NCBI GenBank assembly: GCA_009784975.1
Contig: WQXG01000012.1
Coordinates: 1-54,913, forward strand
Source: Treponema sp.
Lineage (GTDB): Bacteria; Spirochaetota; Spirochaetia; Treponematales; Breznakiellaceae
DNA length: 54,913 nucleotides
Direction of reading: 5' to 3'
Position 1 is the first letter of the stretch. The number at the start of each line of letters is the position of its first letter. Of this stretch, positions 1 to 8,865 are shown in pieces. The notes beneath the pieces are model-generated. The model worked only from the letters and a program-made list of their open reading frames with translations, did no database searches and was not told the DNA's origin. A program made the position numbers and the translations under genes.

Positions 1-27
1 AGCCAAGTGTTAAGATTAGGTTTTTTT

Positions 28-198
28 CTCGCGGAGACGCGGAGGCGCAGTGAACGCGGAGGGGAAGAAAGGGAGTTGTTGTTTGAATTCTTTCCTTTTA
101 TTCCGAGAAATCTATGATTGCTGGCATGTTTTTCCAGAGATTAAGTGAAGATTTCGAGCCGCGGCTCTGCGATCTCTGCGCCTCTGCGCCTCTGCGAG
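28..198. repeat. Inverted G/A-rich repeat copies in the left intergenic region
   Basis: A GC-rich tract at 28-50 (ctcgcggagacgcggaggcg and on) recurs in inverted, diverged form at 174-198 (ctctgcgcctctgcgcctct and on). The two could pair across about 120 bases. I see no gene in 1-262 apart from this. Tracts of this gcgcctctg type recur in the repeat-rich spacers around 5.1-5.3 kb, so this looks like a dispersed family. Function unknown. Confidence 0.5.
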
Positions 199-262
199 AG
201 CTTCTTCTGGAATTTCCTTAAATGCTGGAAATGTTAATAGATACTTGATCTTTTGTATCAAA

Positions 263-532
263 ATGACATATACATATTATATGTGTACATTTGTTGATTG
301 GGAAAAAACCGACTTGGCAAGAAAAATTCAAATAAACAAAACCCCGGGAAAAATCCTTCAGGCTTACAGGGAAAGAGCGGAACTATCCATTGTAAAATTA
401 GCAGAAAAAACAGGTATAAAATATACCAATATTTCCGCCATGGAAAATGATAATCGGGTTATTGGTTTATCTGTTGCTAAAAAACTGGCTTCTGCTTTGA
501 ATTGCGATTATGCTAAATTTTTAAGTTCATAG
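263..532 (+). CDS. XRE-family helix-turn-helix regulator
   Basis: Small DNA-binding protein of about 89 residues. The C-terminal two thirds is a Cro/C1-type HTH: RERAELSIVKLAEKTGIKY followed by the recognition helix around NISAMENDNR, then GLSVAKKLASALN. This is the form seen in solitary XRE regulators and HigA-like antitoxins. I prefer the ATG at 263 to the upstream TTG at 245; an ATG at 281 is also possible. No clear ribosome binding site precedes any of them. No toxin-like gene lies next to it, so partner and target are unknown. The gene stands alone between repeats and a convergent surface lipoprotein. Confidence 0.75.
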   Translation: MTYTYYMCTFVDWEKTDLARKIQINKTPGKILQAYRERAELSIVKLAEKTGIKYTNISAMENDNRVIGLSVAKKLASALNCDYAKFLSS

Positions 533-538
533 CTCTGC

Positions 539-627
539 AGAAATGTATGCCTAAAAACTTACTTGTTGTCTTGTCAGGAAAAAACACAGCGCGAAAGCGG
601 CATTTTTTTTCTCTGCCATACATTTCT
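539..627. repeat. Dispersed hairpin element, copy 1 (agaaatgtatg ends)
   Basis: Ends in the 11-base inverted repeat agaaatgtatg (539-549) and catacatttct (617-627), with a poorly paired GC-rich centre. The same ends and the adjoining gcctaaaaa and gaaacc recur at 51713-51834, so this is one family with at least two copies in the window. It lies between convergent genes and could act as a two-way transcription stop. No coding content is evident. Confidence 0.6.
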
Positions 628-691
628 GAAACCATGATATGAGGAAAAAGCGGTGTCGGATACGTGACTGGCACTATTCCATGACCGATGT

Positions 692-3600
692 TCACTGACC
701 TCCCATCCTTGACCCGTTTTTGCTTGCACGAAGAAAAGGGTATCTTTGTGTTGTCACAAGAGTAAAATCCCAGTCGTCATTACTGAAACCAAGTCCTGTT
801 GTTGCATTTTCCCAAAACGCTCTGCTGCGTAATAAATTGTCGCCGGTATCTGCGCCATGCTGACTTGTAGCGAGCGGGTTCTCAGGTACGTCAACACGAA
901 CAGGATCGCGAGGGTCAAATCTTGTATCGCTGAACAAACTCATGCCAGAAAAAGCGCGGTTATTGAGCTTGTTTTCGTCAGTACGGGCGGAGCCGTAAAT
1001 TCGTCCGATATTTCTCAAATCCTCAGAAATTGATCCGCCTACAGTTATGATAACGCTTGAACCAAAAGCAACACTGTTATGTACATCACGACCAATGTTG
1101 ATATTTACAGTATCTGTGTTGTCTCCTGCGCGTCCGATAAGACCACCGGCAAATATAGGCGATCCCCCTCCTGTTCTATGCGCATTAACATTGCCTCTGG
1201 AAAAACATCGGTTTATATTGCCGGTGGAATTAAACCATCCAACAAAACCTCCTGCAGCAATGATACCTGTATAGAAAAAACCAGTAGAAAAAGCATCGTA
1301 AGCAAAAACATTTCCTAAAGCATAACTGTTAGAAATTGAAGCGGTTTCCATAATACTGCCGGCAAAACCTCCGACTGTATGTCCCAATGGTCTACCAATT
1401 AGATTTACAATTGATGCAACATACAACCGAGTCGCTATTACATCACCTGTTGCATAACAAAATGAAGCATTTGCTGACAATTCTCCGACAAAACCGCCTG
1501 CTGCTACAATGTTACGTAGAATGCCTACGCTTACATTTCCTTTTGCAAAACAATATGAAATATCAGCGTCCAGCCGACCTGCAAAACCTCCAGCATATCC
1601 GGATCCTGCAGTTGACGGAATCGTTATAGGACCTTCTGAATAACAGTTAATTATTGTACCGTTAGCCTCTAGAAAGCCAATGAACCCTCCGATGGTCATC
1701 GAACCAACAGTGTTGTTCTTGTTAATATTTATTACGGTTGGTTTTGCAAAACAATTAGAAATATTAGCATATTCAATAACTTTTCCTACTGCTCCGCCTA
1801 TCGCTGCAGATCCGTTGCCGTCCATTACAATTATGCTGCCTTGCTGATAACCTGAATTGTGTATTTTAACTCTTTGAACATCTGTATTATCTGCACCGTG
1901 TGCTTGTCCTGCTAACCCACCAATAAATAACCCCAAGGTTCTACTACTCCAACCTGTGTTAAAATTTCTGGCACTTCCTACAGTGATATTACCGACAGAA
2001 TTGACACCTTCTATTGTTACAGCAGCTCCGTTTATTCCACCCATACTTCCTGCAATGCCGCCAATATAAGTGTAAATGCCTTGAACTTGAGTACTATTAG
2101 TAAATTTATTTACTGTGAGGTTAAGTTCGCCATAAGCATTTTTTATACTAGAAGTGTCTATCATTTGTCCAACCAAACCTCCAACCATTGCTGAATAATC
2201 AGATTGTATATTATAATTAACCGAGCCTTTTACAAGCACATTGATCAATTGTGTGCTGCCTGTTGTTGTTCCGGCAATGCCGCCGAATTGGGCATTTTCG
2301 TTGGTACTTATGGTTACTGCCGTTCTTTTTGCTGTTTCATATTCAACCGTTACATCGCTGATAAGGGCATTGCCACCTGTCACACCGAACAATCCTATAT
2401 CTGTTACAGTTGCAACATCATCAATATTTTCCGGTGGTGCCCAACTCCAGCTATTTATCGTAACCTTATGCCCGTTGCCGTAAAAGCTGCCTGTGAATGG
2501 AAAATCGCTATCACCAATCGGAACATGATTTGTTATAACAATATCTCTTGTTAGCACAAAAGTCTTTCCTAACTGCTCGCTGCTCACTGTTAACTGTTCG
2601 TTAACTTCTATTGCTTCCGTATACTCTGGCGCTGTCCCTGTCCTCATGCCAGAATTCTCTACATCCGGCGTACCAAAGTTCCATATTTTGAAAGACACAG
2701 CCTCCCTTGAATCAACCACGCTGTGTGTTCTCATGAAAATCTCGTATTGATGAGTATTGCTTACGGGTATACCGTCCCACACTCCCGATGTTACAAGACG
2801 AGGTACACTGGAAATAATAAAGCCGTTCGCTTTTGGGTTATATGCGGTTGAAGTAGAATCAAAGACAGGAGGAATAACGATGTTCATATCATTGACTCTA
2901 TACCAGACTTCTACACGATCAAAGTCCGATCCTACCGGGTTAGTCCAGTTTACAGTTATCGTATCAGCATCAGGATCGTAGATCGCGCTGTAGGCGCTAA
3001 CATTTCCATAATTAGCCTCAAAGTATATAAGACGTGAGCTTGTTTCAATCCAGTTGCTCTCTTGATTTAGTTTGTTACGATAACGCAGTTCAATTCTGCG
3101 AATATCCAAGCTTGAACCTAAAACATCTTTCAAGTTTACATCAGTTATGCTTCTTGTATCAGTGGAAAGCCACACATTTGGTGAGTGAACCACAATGCCA
3201 TTTGAACCTACAATTCGCCATTGCCATTCAATCTCGTTAAAAAGATCGATTGTCCAGGGTCTTTCAGTATCCGCTCGATCCCTTAAAATCCCTGAGTTTG
3301 TCCATGTGTCCACAACATTGTTAAAGTTTACATCAAAATTTAACAACTGATTATTTGCTCCGTAATTGTATATCCCTGTACCTGACACTGTTGTGTTTAA
3401 ACTTAAAACTGCGTTCCCTGCAGGCAAAGTTTCATTCAACACAACCGTCGAATAACAACCTTGCGTGTGGGCATTCCCCCATGTGTCAAGCCCGATTCGG
3501 TCAGAGCCTTGATGTCGATAAGGTGTCAGTACAAGCCGCCATATCCCCATTGGAGCTTCACCTGTTTGCAGTTCGTGAGTTATCCTGTATGCCCTGACAT

Positions 3601-4852
3601 TATCGTTTGCAGTTCTATATGTATTTGCCGCTGGGTCATCTATATTTGTTGTAATGGGTGTTATGGAGTATGTTTTGGTTTCTCCTACATTAGCGGTATT
3701 GTTTCCTGTAAGACTAAAAGCGCGGTATTCTTGTATGACACAATGAGTTGGCTCACCCATCTCATCATTGTTTGCGGTTATGCTAAAATATAGAGTTATT
3801 TCATAATTACCCAATGCGTTTTTTCTTAGACGTGCGTCCCGATAATTACTGGCAATATTGGGCATGGCTCTTAAGTAAAAAAAGTTTGCCTCAGATGCTG
3901 CGGTATCAGGATTGTGAATTCCCCAAATGTTTTCAGCAGTGAATCTGTCCCTAATAGTCTCGGTATTTGTTATCCACGAAAAACTTACAGGGCTTGACAT
4001 TATATTGCCGTTCTTGCTTTCTATATTTGGTCCCACAGTTACTGTAATAATTAATTCTTCAAGCGGCAAATCTTCAGGGCGTATTGTTATAGTTCTTAAA
4101 TTGTCGTTGTAAGACGGCGTACTAAAAAACTCACTAAGGTCATCATAAAATTTATTGCCGCTAATTGTCTGACCAATTATCTGTATTAAGCCTTCTGCAA
4201 AGAAATCGGAAAGTTCACCAGTTTGATAGTTAAGCCCGGGTTCTGAAAAATAGATGGTTATAGTCTGTCCCAAATTGTAGGAAACCCCTGTATTAACCAA
4301 AGGCGGATTAGTTTGAACTATACGCGGTCTTGTATCACTGTAAGGCAATAGTGTTACATCGATAGATTCATTTATGGTAATTGTTTGTATCCAAGCCCCA
4401 GTGTGGGTTAATTCTTTGGGTAAAGTTTCAACACTGGTTCTGTTTAAAGCAAACTCTGTTACCGCATCTTCGTAATCAACACCGCTTGATAAAGCGAAAA
4501 ATAAACCCGCGGCTTTTTCTGTGTAAGTTTCGCTTTCAAAGGCAAGCCATTCAACAAACCCAAAGTCGCTATTTGGTGTAAACTCAACATTAAATGGATA
4601 ACCCTTACGCGGTTTTTCATTTTGTCTTTTGTTGTCACGGCTTCCTTCTCCGTTCTGAGGACTGGAGCCCCAAGCTTCGTTTCCAGCTCCCTGAACAACC
4701 GTAACCGTCAGCTTCGCAGCATTAGACCACGCAATCTCTTCGTCAATTTTTTGCATAAATTCCGGATCACCTTCACAGGAAAAAAGAAATAATGCAAAAA
4801 AAAGAAAAAATACTGATTTTTTATACTTCTCATTTTTACGTGTTTTACTCAT
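692..4852 (-). CDS. Large GLUG-repeat surface lipoprotein
   Basis: A 1386-residue predicted lipoprotein. Residues 1-26 are a basic start, a Phe/Leu-rich membrane segment and a relaxed spirochaete lipobox ending FLFSC (Cys26). An Ig-like segment near residue 176 has the TNPP...ITIYFSEP pattern of SbsA-type domains. A fibronectin-III-like stretch follows around 620-720 (TVNWTNPVGSDFDRVEVWY). From about 780 to 1300 there are many GLUG-type units, recognisable by recurring GGFVG, GGLAGQ and GGFAGR cores followed by N/S-x-YA-x-G. GLUG repeats occur in secreted and surface proteins of host-associated bacteria and probably form an extended beta structure. An adhesin or binding role is inference. It is not in an obvious operon. 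Confidence 0.8.
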   Translation of the reverse strand: MSKTRKNEKYKKSVFFLFFALFLFSCEGDPEFMQKIDEEIAWSNAAKLTVTVVQGAGNEAWGSSPQNGEGSRDNKRQNEKPRKGYPFNVEFTPNSDFGFVEWLAFESETYTEKAAGLFFALSSGVDYEDAVTEFALNRTSVETLPKELTHTGAWIQTITINESIDVTLLPYSDTRPRIVQTNPPLVNTGVSYNLGQTITIYFSEPGLNYQTGELSDFFAEGLIQIIGQTISGNKFYDDLSEFFSTPSYNDNLRTITIRPEDLPLEELIITVTVGPNIESKNGNIMSSPVSFSWITNTETIRDRFTAENIWGIHNPDTAASEANFFYLRAMPNIASNYRDARLRKNALGNYEITLYFSITANNDEMGEPTHCVIQEYRAFSLTGNNTANVGETKTYSITPITTNIDDPAANTYRTANDNVRAYRITHELQTGEAPMGIWRLVLTPYRHQGSDRIGLDTWGNAHTQGCYSTVVLNETLPAGNAVLSLNTTVSGTGIYNYGANNQLLNFDVNFNNVVDTWTNSGILRDRADTERPWTIDLFNEIEWQWRIVGSNGIVVHSPNVWLSTDTRSITDVNLKDVLGSSLDIRRIELRYRNKLNQESNWIETSSRLIYFEANYGNVSAYSAIYDPDADTITVNWTNPVGSDFDRVEVWYRVNDMNIVIPPVFDSTSTAYNPKANGFIISSVPRLVTSGVWDGIPVSNTHQYEIFMRTHSVVDSREAVSFKIWNFGTPDVENSGMRTGTAPEYTEAIEVNEQLTVSSEQLGKTFVLTRDIVITNHVPIGDSDFPFTGSFYGNGHKVTINSWSWAPPENIDDVATVTDIGLFGVTGGNALISDVTVEYETAKRTAVTISTNENAQFGGIAGTTTGSTQLINVLVKGSVNYNIQSDYSAMVGGLVGQMIDTSSIKNAYGELNLTVNKFTNSTQVQGIYTYIGGIAGSMGGINGAAVTIEGVNSVGNITVGSARNFNTGWSSRTLGLFIGGLAGQAHGADNTDVQRVKIHNSGYQQGSIIVMDGNGSAAIGGAVGKVIEYANISNCFAKPTVININKNNTVGSMTIGGFIGFLEANGTIINCYSEGPITIPSTAGSGYAGGFAGRLDADISYCFAKGNVSVGILRNIVAAGGFVGELSANASFCYATGDVIATRLYVASIVNLIGRPLGHTVGGFAGSIMETASISNSYALGNVFAYDAFSTGFFYTGIIAAGGFVGWFNSTGNINRCFSRGNVNAHRTGGGSPIFAGGLIGRAGDNTDTVNINIGRDVHNSVAFGSSVIITVGGSISEDLRNIGRIYGSARTDENKLNNRAFSGMSLFSDTRFDPRDPVRVDVPENPLATSQHGADTGDNLLRSRAFWENATTGLGFSNDDWDFTLVTTQRYPFLRASKNGSRMGGQ

Positions 4853-4882
4853 AAATACCCCTATTATAAATTCTGTAAAATT

Positions 4883-4910
4883 GGGAATTTAAAGGACCGT
4901 TTAAATTCCC
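4883..4910. repeat. Palindrome gggaatttaaa / tttaaattccc, copy 1
   Basis: Perfect 11-base arms (4883-4893 and 4900-4910) around a 6-base loop, just upstream of the minus-strand lipoprotein gene. The same palindrome recurs at 5073-5100. The stem is AT-rich with a GGG/CCC base. It may be a repeat unit or a structured leader element; no function is assigned. Confidence 0.65.
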
Positions 4911-5072
4911 GATTTTCTGTTGTTTTCTTGAAGAGAGGTTATGGATATAAAGCCGTTGTTTTGTGCATTAAAATCAAGATTTATTATGGGAACTTGACTA
5001 TTTTTATTAAAATAATGCTATAATGTTGTAGAATTAATTCCGCTGGCTGCGGGAAGATTTCAGTCCAAAGTT

Positions 5073-5100
5073 GGGAATTTAAAGGGTCGTTTAAATTCCC
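5073..5100. repeat. Palindrome gggaatttaaa / tttaaattccc, copy 2
   Basis: Second copy of the 11-base-arm palindrome, about 190 bases after the first and extended by two more pairs (ttggg.../...cccaa, 5071-5102). Upstream, ttgact (4994-4999) and tataat (5019-5024) form a promoter-like pair with a 19-base spacer reading rightwards. A short transcript containing this hairpin is possible but unproven. Confidence 0.6.
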
Positions 5101-5114
5101 AACCCCTCTTCCCC

Positions 5115-5319
5115 TCCGTGTCTTTGTGTGAGTCCAAGCAATTTAAAAACTTCTCTCCCCGTTCGTGTCCGTTAGTGTTTTGCCAACGAAGTTTCTAGGC
5201 GGTTCGTGGTAAAAAAACTCTCCGTGTCTTTGTGCCCTTTGCGCCTTTGTGTGAGTCCATGCAAGTTAAAACCCTCTCCCCTCGTTCGTGTCCGTTCGTG
5301 ATGGTTCGTGGTAAAAAAT
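5115..5319 (+). repeat. Two tandem units of a dispersed 'ttcgtgtccgttcgtg' repeat
   Basis: Two adjacent diverged units, 5115-5216 and 5221-5319. Each runs from tccgtgtctttgtg through gtgagtcca, cgttcgtgtccgtt and ends ggttcgtggtaaaaaa. Unit 1 contains tgccaacgaagtttctaggc, which is repeated at 6249-6304, and the ggttcgtggtaaaa end also occurs inside lnt near 42.1 kb. This is a dispersed repeat family of this genome. No gene is credible here. Confidence 0.65.
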
Positions 5320-5420
5320 ATGAAGCCCGCAACGTTATCCGATGGCTGGACAGCCTCACCTCCGAACAATGCAAAGCAATCCACAATATGATTTCAGTCT
5401 TCATCGAAAAAAAATTATAA
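5301..5420 (+). pseudogene. Short reading frame fused to repeat, probable gene remnant
   Basis: An ATG at 5301 lies inside the end of the repeat and runs into a plausible protein tail containing RNVIRWLDSLTSEQCKAIH, total 39 residues. The tail has a normal amino-acid mix, unlike the repeat-coded part before it. I do not recognise the family. It is most simply the 3' end of a lost gene, less likely a real small protein. There is no ribosome binding site at 5301. Confidence 0.25.
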
Positions 5421-5494
5421 TTTGATTTGTATAAAAATAATTTTTTACTTGTTTATTCTGATAGAAAATGCTATATTTAAAAAAGAGGAACCCA

Positions 5495-5653
5495 ATGGCA
5501 GCGGCTAAAGTAAAACCCGTTCAACCGACGGAAATAAAGAGTAAAAAAATCGCTCTTCAAGTGATCCAACAGATCCGTAAACCCACCCCAGCCTCAGTAT
5601 ATGAACGACACGAAAAACTAGCCGAGTGTATTGATAAGATGTTCAAAAAATGA
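5495..5653 (+). CDS. Antitoxin-like small protein upstream of GNAT toxin
   Basis: A 52-residue basic protein. The ATG at 5495 is chosen because AGAGG lies 6 bases upstream; an earlier ATG at 5468 has no such site. Its C-terminal half has a short amphipathic helix (ASVYERHEKLAECIDKMF). Its stop codon overlaps the start of the GNAT gene (ATGA at 5650-5653), the usual coupling of type II toxin-antitoxin pairs. The order, size and overlap support an antitoxin role; I cannot assign a known DNA-binding fold. Confidence 0.6.
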   Translation: MAAAKVKPVQPTEIKSKKIALQVIQQIRKPTPASVYERHEKLAECIDKMFKK

Positions 5654-6207
5654 GCCAAAAAATACTGATAACCTACAAAAACGCAGATAACTATTTCTAT
5701 TTTCAACCGCTTGTGTCAACAACAGATTGTAAAAATTTCAACTGCGGAATTTCCGAATATAACGAATATCTATTTTGTGATGCCTTACGTTCAATGAATG
5801 ACCATATTGCTCTTACTTGGCTGCTTACCGAGCGAACAACCGAAAAAATTGTAGCCTATATGTCTCTTATAATGGATGCTATAAAACTATCTTTTTCTGA
5901 GAAAGAGCTCCACAAACTCAACTACCCATTTAAGACCATACCATCTATGAAAATTGCAAAGCTTGCGGCTGACAGAGAATTTTCGAAAAAGTATAAAGGT
6001 ATTGGAACATTTATGATAGATACTGCAGAACGGCTTGCCTTAATATGCAATAAAGATTATTGTGCTGCCCGCTTTCTGACCGTAGATGCAGATATTGAAC
6101 ACGATGAGGGTGTTTTAGCATTTTATGAAAAAAACGGCTTTATTCCAAATACGGAGTCATTTAATAAGAACCGAAAGACTATCAGCATGAGGAAAGATAT
6201 TTATTAA
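5650..6207 (+). CDS. GNAT-family acetyltransferase, probable toxin
   Basis: A 185-residue GNAT protein. The N-terminal part has a CGISEYNEYLF-type segment seen in TacT/AtaT-like toxins (where it reads F.c....l..fL). The core strand MKIAKLAADREFSKKYKGIG carries the acetyl-CoA loop (Q/R-x-x-G-x-G/A, here KKYKGIG) at about residue 115, followed by helix TFMIDTAERLAL. The C-terminal GVLAFYEKNGFIP is the typical last GNAT strand-helix. Known relatives acetylate the aminoacyl group of charged tRNA and stop translation, neutralised by the co-encoded antitoxin. That role here is inferred from gene pairing. It could instead be an ordinary acetyltransferase. Confidence 0.75.
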   Translation: MSQKILITYKNADNYFYFQPLVSTTDCKNFNCGISEYNEYLFCDALRSMNDHIALTWLLTERTTEKIVAYMSLIMDAIKLSFSEKELHKLNYPFKTIPSMKIAKLAADREFSKKYKGIGTFMIDTAERLALICNKDYCAARFLTVDADIEHDEGVLAFYEKNGFIPNTESFNKNRKTISMRKDIY

Positions 6208-6248
6208 TATTATCTGCTAAATAACATCATCTCTCCCTCCTTTCTCCA

Positions 6249-6304
6249 CCCCGTTCATGTCCGTTCGTGTTTTGCCAACGAAGTTTCTAGGCGGCTCGTG
6301 GTAA
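6249..6304. repeat. Third copy of the dispersed 'ttcgtgtccgttcgtg' repeat
   Basis: ccccgttcatgtccgttcgt, then tgccaacgaagtttctaggc, then ggctcgtggtaaa: a close match to the first unit at about 5158-5213. It follows the GNAT gene with no gene of its own. Confidence 0.65.
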
Positions 6305-6322
6305 ATGTCGCTATATACATTA

Positions 6323-6517
6323 TTTTTGTTAAGCAAATATTAAACCCCAGTGTACAGGCACCCGCAGACAGCGGGATCAGGAAAAACATCTTCCGAAATT
6401 CTTCGCTGAAGAGACTTCGAAGAAGGCTCGTAAGCGAGCTTCTGAGGGGTTTTTCCTGAGCCCGATGCCTGCGGGTGCATGTACAGAGAGCAATTAACTT
6501 TTTGTGCTTAACAAAAA
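6323..6517. repeat. Large hairpin element A
   Basis: A long imperfect palindrome. The core is 6351-6493, starting tgtacaggcacccgcagaca and ending in the partner tgcgggtgcatgtaca. Inside are gggatcaggaaaaacatctt and its partner ctgaggggtttttcctga. The outside has a perfect 13-base inverted repeat, tttttgttaagca (6323-6335) and tgcttaacaaaaa (6505-6517). It belongs with elements B and C below. It lies between convergent genes (GNAT and pyrH), so a two-way terminator is plausible. The outer inverted repeat resembles a mobile-element end. Confidence 0.75.
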
Positions 6518-7201
6518 CTAAAAAATCTCCGTCCCAACAAATTCCTCACCGCGAAGAATATTAGCAAGATTATCAAGATTTCTTCCGCCGGCGCAAATTA
6601 CTTTCATTCCGATTTTGTGCGCGTGGCGGCTGGCGATTGGGTCAAAGGGGACGTTTTTTCCCGGTACCCATTCGTCACCGACAATGGCGCGGAAATCTGC
6701 CCATGAAATTTTATCTATGGGGCGGGCGTTCGGATCAATTTTGGGATCCGCAGTAAAAACTTTTTCTATATTGGAAAGATTAATAACCATGTCTGCGCCG
6801 AAACGTTCTGCCAGAAGGACGGCATCGTAATCTGTGGAAAACCCGGGTTTCCAGCCGGCTGCTACCAGCACATGACCTGTGAGCGGATCAACTTCCAGCG
6901 GGTTTGTGACAACTTCCTGACTGCACCATTCGCTCATCACAGCTCTTACAAGCTGCGCATTCAGGCGGGTTGCCATTATTCCTACCCAGTCAGCTTCGTC
7001 ATCTTTAATGTTACCGGCAGAAATTTCACGGTATGCGCTCTGATAACGGCGCGCGGGAGAACCGCCGCCTACCACAAAAATAAAATGCCTGTTATCTTTT
7101 TCGATAAATGTGCGGATTAAACCAACAAATTTTTTTAAAAACTCAACATCAACATTATCCGGCGCTACAATCGAGCCGCCCAATGAAATAACCGTTACCA
7201 T
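6518..7201 (-). CDS. pyrH: UMP kinase, archaeal-type
   Basis: A 227-residue amino-acid kinase that phosphorylates UMP to UDP using ATP, in the cytoplasm. Visible features are the N-terminal SLGGSI phosphate loop, FVVGGGSPARRYQ at residues 43-55, the acceptor-binding middle, and a C-terminal FDPIASRHAHKIGMKVICAGG. The length and the WADFRAIVGDEWVPG segment fit the archaeal-type (TIGR02076) form, which spirochaetes use in place of the usual bacterial PyrH. It is the last gene of the cysS-sigma-lipoprotein cluster, 17 bases after the transglutaminase-fold lipoprotein, and stops right at hairpin element A. Confidence 0.85.
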   Translation of the reverse strand: MVTVISLGGSIVAPDNVDVEFLKKFVGLIRTFIEKDNRHFIFVVGGGSPARRYQSAYREISAGNIKDDEADWVGIMATRLNAQLVRAVMSEWCSQEVVTNPLEVDPLTGHVLVAAGWKPGFSTDYDAVLLAERFGADMVINLSNIEKVFTADPKIDPNARPIDKISWADFRAIVGDEWVPGKNVPFDPIASRHAHKIGMKVICAGGRNLDNLANILRGEEFVGTEIF

Positions 7202-7218
7202 ATTTTACCTCTTCTTTG

Positions 7219-8865
7219 CTATTGTATATAAATACCGCTGATTATTATATCACCCCAAAGGCTGGAATACGACTCAAGACCGCCTGATGCTTCTTCCCAA
7301 ATGTTCTGTATCGAATACGACTGCGGATGAGAGACAAGTCTGCCGCGGTTTTCCATTTGAGAAAGAACAAGTTCACCGCGCGAAAAAGCAATACGCATAT
7401 TATCTGTATTGCCAAAATAAAAGTTTGCCCGCTGCTGTGCGGTTTGTGTTTGCCCGGATACGGTTTCTATTGTTACGGATCCCGAGCCCATTGCAGGGTC
7501 AACGGGCAGCCAGCCGAAATTGTTTATCCATAATTCTGTCCAGTAATGACGGAATGTATTGCTGTTACGATCAATAAGTACGCCGGCAAGCGGAACGCAC
7601 GGTATACCTGCATTACGCGCCATTGCAGTGTAGAGCAGCGCGGCGGTGTAGGAGTCTGCTTTTCTTTCTTCCAGTGCGGTTATAACATTTGCAGAAGAAG
7701 GAGCTTCAGTTATTTCTATATTGTTTAAAAACCAGTCGTATAACAATCTTGCCCTTAAATACGGATTTTGTTCTCTGCCGATAATTGAACTGACTGCCGA
7801 CCTGATCCTTTGATTATTGGCAGGGATAAGATCTGTGCTTTGCGTATGCATTGCAGATAACGCAGATGTTTCCTGTCTTACAGACGCGGGTCTTATCCCT
7901 GTTTCTACAGAATAAACTTCAACGCGGTAAGATAAAGATATTGATTGATTGGCGCCTGAACCAAGATTGTCCAGTTTAAAAAGACTTACACCCCTGTGAT
8001 TTTCGATAAAAGGTTCTGCGCTGCGGGAAACAAGACTGACGTTTCTCTGCGAAGAAGAGGTAATTGGCTTGGGTATCCACAGATACAATGTATTGGGTCT
8101 TGATGCATCAAGAACTCTGATATCAACAGAATAATTTATGGTATAACTGCGTTTATCTTTAAAGTTTTTATGACCGGGTTTGCCGCTGATATCGAAAAAT
8201 ACAGGTCTTGATCTGCCGTGCGGTGTTCTTACTTCCAGATTGCCGCTTACAGCTCCGTCCGGCAGACGAATGCGTATTTCCCGCGCGCTCCAGGAATCAT
8301 ATCCCGCTTCCATTTCTGAAACTTCGATAAATTCCGGCTCTCTTACCACATACGGATTAAAAGTTCCTGATTCATAATCCCAGGAAAAGAAAACTCCGCC
8401 AATTGACTGCAGCGAGCTTTCGCGCGAAATGCCGAAGTTATTTCCGCTTATTGTTATAAGTGTTCCCGGCGCGCCGGCTTGCGGATTTATGGAAGTAATT
8501 CTTGGCTGTAAACCCAGTTCCTCGCCTTCAACAGGGCGCGGTACAACTGCTGAATTTGAAAAAAGCACAGCGTTGCTTCTTCTTCCGTTTGAATGTACAT
8601 AGACAAGCCCTGATTCTCCGAGCTCGGGAACTCTAACCATGATAAGTTCATCCTGCCAGACATAGTACGATGAACTGGTCGGCGCGATTCCTGCGATTGT
8701 CACATACGATTCGTTGCGGGCGGAACCGAAATTGCTTCCGTTAAGAGTGATAACCTCTCCCATTCTGCCTATTTTGGGATCGATTGAAGTTATAACCGGA
8801 GTTTTTGCACTGCATGAAAAAAATAAAAGAGGAACAATCAGCCACAGTAATTTTTTAATCATCAT
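7219..8865 (-). CDS. IPT/TIG and transglutaminase-fold lipoprotein with Ser in place of the catalytic Cys
   Basis: A 548-residue lipoprotein: hydrophobic leader ending LLFFSC (Cys18). Two IPT/TIG immunoglobulin-like domains follow (ITSIDPKIGRMGEVITLNGS near 25 and ITSINPQAGAPGTLITISGN near 125). After a central beta region comes a transglutaminase-like core at about 355-460. In that core, NAGIPC, FRHYWTELW (His440) and LPVDPAMG (Asp456) are in place, but the position of the nucleophilic Cys, 15 residues before the Gly of GIP, reads ADSYTAAL: Ser405, codon TCC at 7651-7653. So it may be a non-catalytic or altered enzyme. Its start overlaps the end of the preceding gene by 11 bases, so the two are probably translated together. 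Location: outer face of a membrane. Confidence 0.8.
   Translation of the reverse strand: MMIKKLLWLIVPLLFFSCSAKTPVITSIDPKIGRMGEVITLNGSNFGSARNESYVTIAGIAPTSSSYYVWQDELIMVRVPELGESGLVYVHSNGRRSNAVLFSNSAVVPRPVEGEELGLQPRITSINPQAGAPGTLITISGNNFGISRESSLQSIGGVFFSWDYESGTFNPYVVREPEFIEVSEMEAGYDSWSAREIRIRLPDGAVSGNLEVRTPHGRSRPVFFDISGKPGHKNFKDKRSYTINYSVDIRVLDASRPNTLYLWIPKPITSSSQRNVSLVSRSAEPFIENHRGVSLFKLDNLGSGANQSISLSYRVEVYSVETGIRPASVRQETSALSAMHTQSTDLIPANNQRIRSAVSSIIGREQNPYLRARLLYDWFLNNIEITEAPSSANVITALEERKADSYTAALLYTAMARNAGIPCVPLAGVLIDRNSNTFRHYWTELWINNFGWLPVDPAMGSGSVTIETVSGQTQTAQQRANFYFGNTDNMRIAFSRGELVLSQMENRGRLVSHPQSYSIQNIWEEASGGLESYSSLWGDIIISGIYIQ

Noticed and set aside
5115-5319. CRISPR-like spacing of ttcgtg repeats
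   Set aside because: Units are diverged, about 100 bases long and lack uniform spacers; there are no cas genes in the window.
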